DNA of 8,568 bases from NCBI GenBank assembly GCA_910585235.1, contig CAJUCM010000038.1:1-8568 (forward strand), written 5' to 3'. The stretch comes from an uncultured Christensenella sp. (GTDB lineage Bacteria; Bacillota; Clostridia; Christensenellales; Borkfalkiaceae). Position numbers and translations under genes: made by a program. Of the stretch, positions 6,219 to 8,568 are shown piece after piece. A model generated the notes under the pieces. That model made no database searches and was not told the DNA's origin. It saw only the letters and a list, made by a program, of their open reading frames with translations. Numbering within the stretch: position 1 is the stretch's first letter; each line of letters opens with the position of its first letter.

Positions 6219-7685
6219 ATGAAGAAGTATGTCATTGCGCTTGACGAGGGCACTACAAGCGTCCGTGCGGGCGTTTATGATACGGAAAAAGGCGCATTCG
6301 TTCACAGAGCGCAACAGGAAGTCGGGCAAAGTTTTCCCCATTCCGGCTGGGTCGAACAAGACGCGAATGAAATTTACTATAAAGTCATGTACGTTCTCAA
6401 CGATTGCATTCAGGCAGTCGGCGCGGAAAACGTGGCGGGAATCGGGATTGCGAATCAAAGGGAAACCGTCGTATTCTGGAATAGGGAGACAGGGGAGCCC
6501 GTATGCCCTGCGATCGTCTGGCAGTGCCGCAGAACGGGCAAATACTGCGCTTCGATCGGCGGGGAAGTAAAAAAGCAGATTAAGGAAAAGACGGGACTTC
6601 TTCCCGACGCATATTTCTCGGCAAGCAAGATCAAATGGAATCTTGAAAATGTTCCCGAAGCACGAAAACTTATGGATGAAGGCAAGCTGTGTGCGGGCAC
6701 GGTGGACAGTTTTATTATCTTTCGTCTTACGGGTAAATTTTTAACGGATTATACCAACGCGTCGCGTACCATGCTCTTTGATATTCGGAAAATGAAATGG
6801 GATGAAGAACTGTGCGAATTTTTTGGGATTTCGCTTGAAATTCTTCCGATACCCGTTGCGAGCGATTCCGTTTTCGGAACGACAAAGTTTGCGGGAAAAG
6901 AAATTCCCGTCGCAGGCGTTCTCGGCGATCAGCAGGCGGCATTGTTCGATCAGGGCTGTTATCGGGAGGGGGACGGTAAGATCACTTACGGCACGGGGCT
7001 TTTTATGCTCTTTCATACGGGCGAAAAATGCGTCTTTTCGGATAGCGGACTTCTGACGACGGTCGGTTATACGCTTGGCGGTAAAACTGCCTATGCGCTG
7101 GAAGGAAGCGCGTTTAACGCGGGCAGTACGGTGCAGTGGTTGCGCGACGGTCTGGGCGTCATTAAGTCGAGTGCGGAGAGTGAGGAGATCGCGCGTTCTG
7201 TTCCCGATTCGGGCGGCGTCAATTTTGTACCTGCCTTTACGGGGCTTGGTGCGCCGCACTGGAACAGCGAGGCGCGCGGCTTATTTTCGGGAATTTCGCG
7301 CGGAACGACGCGGGCGCATATTGTAAGGGCGGTGTTGGAAAGCATTGCGTTCGGCGCACGCGATCTTGCCGATTGCATGATCCGTGACAGCGGAATTTGC
7401 CTCAGGGAGATCAGGTGCGACGGTGGAGCTTCTGCAAATTCGTTTTTGATGCAATTTCAGGCGGATGTTTTGGGGATCGCAGTCAATCGTCCGCAGGAGA
7501 GGGAGAGTACGCTCTTGGGAGTAGCGCTTTTATCGGCGGTATCGCTCGGATTATTGAGCGAGGATAAACTTGACGGCAGGCGCGTTTCCGAGAAAATTTT
7601 TATGCCGTCGCCCGACCGCGTGAAATTCGACGGATTGTATAAAAATTACCTGATGGCGGTAAAAAGAGCGCTTTTGAGCGAGTAA
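6219..7685 (+). CDS. glpK: Glycerol kinase
   Basis: The 488-residue FGGY-family kinase transfers phosphate from ATP to glycerol to give glycerol 3-phosphate in the cytoplasm. Visible landmarks are DEGTTS (9-14, ATP phosphate site), NQRET with Arg81 and Glu82, Trp101 in WQCRRT, Tyr132 and Asp237 in GDQQAA (catalytic base). Further ones are YGTG (257-260), EGSAFNAG (295-302), FVPAFTGLGAPHW (336-348) and MQFQADVLG (411-419). Glycerol contacts Arg, Glu, Trp, Tyr and Asp are all present, so it should prefer glycerol over other polyols. The HPr-phosphorylated histidine of Bacillus and Enterococcus GlpK (HFxG loop) aligns with Lys223. The ATG at 6219 follows GGAGG (6210-6214); the frame stays open upstream into the DUF2207 tail, but those codons have no start signal. 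It lies 28 bases after the DUF2207 gene with no promoter or terminator seen between, so it may be the third gene of that operon. No glpF or glpD is in the window. Confidence 0.95.
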   Translation: MKKYVIALDEGTTSVRAGVYDTEKGAFVHRAQQEVGQSFPHSGWVEQDANEIYYKVMYVLNDCIQAVGAENVAGIGIANQRETVVFWNRETGEPVCPAIVWQCRRTGKYCASIGGEVKKQIKEKTGLLPDAYFSASKIKWNLENVPEARKLMDEGKLCAGTVDSFIIFRLTGKFLTDYTNASRTMLFDIRKMKWDEELCEFFGISLEILPIPVASDSVFGTTKFAGKEIPVAGVLGDQQAALFDQGCYREGDGKITYGTGLFMLFHTGEKCVFSDSGLLTTVGYTLGGKTAYALEGSAFNAGSTVQWLRDGLGVIKSSAESEEIARSVPDSGGVNFVPAFTGLGAPHWNSEARGLFSGISRGTTRAHIVRAVLESIAFGARDLADCMIRDSGICLREIRCDGGASANSFLMQFQADVLGIAVNRPQERESTLLGVALLSAVSLGLLSEDKLDGRRVSEKIFMPSPDRVKFDGLYKNYLMAVKRALLSE

Positions 7686-7713
7686 AAGCATATATTTCAT
7701 CAATTTCATAGTA

Positions 7714-7737
7714 TTATGTCACGCATAATTGACATAA
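7714..7737. repeat. Perfect palindrome with 8-bp arms downstream of glpK
   Basis: TTATGTCA (7714-7721) and TGACATAA (7730-7737) are perfect inverse copies separated by eight bases. A nested smaller inverted repeat (ATTATG 7713-7718 / CATAAT 7724-7729) overlaps it, and the right arm contains TTGACA (7729-7734). It lies 28 bases after the glpK stop and just before the terminator. It resembles an operator for a dimeric regulator more than a terminator, since it is AT-rich with no T run. I do not recognise the regulator. Confidence 0.6.
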
Positions 7738-7746
7738 ATTAGATTG

Positions 7747-7780
7747 AAAACCCGTTTTTTGAACGGGTTTTTTCTTTTTT
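7747..7780 (+). terminator. Intrinsic terminator of glpK
   Basis: AAAACCCGTT (7747-7756) pairs with AACGGGTTTT (7762-7771) around a five-base loop and is followed by T6, C, T6. The A run on the left could also allow termination on the minus strand, but no minus-strand gene is nearby. Confidence 0.92.
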
Positions 7781-7787
7781 GCGTAGA

Positions 7788-7793
7788 TATAAT
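7788..7793 (+). promoter_or_regulatory. Candidate -10 box for the GlmU-like gene
   Basis: A perfect TATAAT lies just after the glpK terminator, but 16-18 bases upstream there is only the GGGTTT-type terminator arm, not a -35 box. If used, transcription would begin near 7800, inside the first possible ATG (7797) and 12 bases before the second (7812). Confidence 0.45.
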
Positions 7794-7811
7794 AGGATGA
7801 AAGTTTATTTG

Positions 7812-8568
7812 ATGAAACGCAGTTATTTTACTTTTCGTGGAAAAGAAAGTTTTGAACTCGATCTGCTCGGAAAAAATACGCTCGATCTCATGCGGGAAAA
7901 TTTGGGGGCGGAACTCTTGGACGGCGAACTTCCGGACGGGGATAAAGTTGTTCTTGATCCCGTCTATCCGTTTTTGAGCAAAGATCGGTTAAATGATTTT
8001 TTAACTTTTCATACGGGAAGTTTTTCTTTTGAGGGCGGTTACGTCGTGCGGGACGGAGGCGAAGCGGAACCAAAAGAGAAGATAGAAGACGGTTTGTTTT
8101 CGCTAAGCGATTATTCCGCTATGATTACGCGCGCGGCGAACATCTGCGCGGAACGTTGGGCGGAGCGCGGGGCAATTGTGGAAGAGGGCGCGGAAGTCTC
8201 GTTTTTGTCAGAACTTCAAGAGGGCGTCGTCGTTGAACGGGGCGCGCGCATTGTCGGGAAATGCGTGATCGGAAAAAATACAAAGATCGGAAAGAACTCG
8301 GAAATTATTGACAGCATGATCGGAGAAAATTGCGAGATTCGGTACAGCGTATTAGAGCGATCGCGGGTCGGCGACGATACGAGGATAGGACCGTTTTCCT
8401 ATCTGCGCCCCGATAGCGCCGTGGGCGATCATTGCAGGGTCGGTGATTTTGTCGAACTCAAAAACTGCCGTTTCGGAAACGGCAGCAAAGCGGCTCATTT
8501 AAGTTATGTTGGCGATGCGGAGGTGGGCGAAAACGTCAATATCGGTTGCGGGGTGGTTTTTGCAAATT
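7812..8568 (+). CDS. GlmU-like acetyltransferase with a reduced N-terminal domain, 3' end outside the window
   Basis: At least 252 residues are visible. From about 100 onward the protein follows GlmU: a linker helix (about 100-118), then left-handed beta-helix hexapeptide repeats (about 121 to the end). These contain GPFSYLRP (193-200), VGDFVELKN (210-218), AHLSYVGDAEVGE (228-240) and NVNIGCG (241-247). Residues matching E. coli GlmU acetyltransferase positions Arg333, Lys351, His363, Tyr366 and Asn377 are Arg199, Lys217, His229, Tyr232 and Asn243, so acetyl transfer to an amino-sugar phosphate is plausible. GlmU normally carries a uridylyltransferase domain of about 230 residues first. Here only about 100 residues precede the linker, with no GxGTRM..K signature; DPVYPFLSKDRLNDFL (49-64) resembles the D-x-PLL-x-x-x-x-L segment of that domain. 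The start is uncertain: ATG 7812 or in-frame ATG 7797, neither with a good ribosome binding site. 7812 fits the -10 position better. Confidence 0.78.
   Translation, partial: MKRSYFTFRGKESFELDLLGKNTLDLMRENLGAELLDGELPDGDKVVLDPVYPFLSKDRLNDFLTFHTGSFSFEGGYVVRDGGEAEPKEKIEDGLFSLSDYSAMITRAANICAERWAERGAIVEEGAEVSFLSELQEGVVVERGARIVGKCVIGKNTKIGKNSEIIDSMIGENCEIRYSVLERSRVGDDTRIGPFSYLRPDSAVGDHCRVGDFVELKNCRFGNGSKAAHLSYVGDAEVGENVNIGCGVVFAN

Noticed and set aside
7729..7757. TTGACA downstream of glpK as a -35 box
   Set aside because: No -10 hexamer occurs 15-19 bases downstream; the sequence there is the terminator stem. It is better explained as part of the palindrome.
7741..7760. CcpA cre-like site near glpK (TGAAAACC followed by CGTTTTTT)
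   Set aside because: It does not fit the cre consensus around the central CG, and it is fully explained as the left arm of the terminator.

Overview
The window looks like chromosomal DNA from a Gram-positive, Clostridia-like bacterium. The evidence is strong GGAGG-type ribosome binding sites, sigma-A promoters close to TTGACA-N17-TATAAT, and the mix of families: a DltE/SadA-type SDR, a LemA plus DUF2207 pair, and a clostridial-style single-chain aconitase relative. No phage, plasmid, insertion-sequence or CRISPR signal was seen. I cannot name the genus.

Layout: (1) the 3' end of a class II tRNA-Ser (1-55) with its terminator; (2) a monocistronic SDR oxidoreductase gene (191-982) behind a perfect consensus promoter; (3) a convergent minus-strand gene (1027-1533) for a two-TM protein with a bacterial PH-like domain, sharing a bidirectional terminator with the SDR gene; (4) a divergent promoter region (1534-1680); (5) a 631-residue aconitase-superfamily protein (1681-3576) that appears to have lost its Fe-S cysteines and other active-site motifs; (6) lemA (3659-4258) and a DUF2207 membrane protein with a Gly-rich tail (4268-6190), followed 28 bases later by glycerol kinase glpK (6219-7685) with no visible intervening promoter or terminator; (7) a palindrome and a strong terminator; (8) the start of a GlmU-like left-handed beta-helix acetyltransferase (7812 to the window end), whose pyrophosphorylase domain is replaced by about 100 residues that look like a shrunken remnant.

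How the genes fit together: LemA and the DUF2207 protein are a recurring envelope pair, here probably translationally coupled. glpK may ride on their transcript. The other genes look like independent units with their own promoters. A recurring feature is that promoters sit almost on top of the genes, giving predicted leaders of about 0 to 20 bases.

I did not find a convincing new multi-gene system. The best leads are the apparently cluster-less aconitase-like protein, the GlmU-like protein with a reduced N-terminus, a G9 tract inside the DUF2207 gene, and an 8-bp-arm palindrome downstream of glpK.
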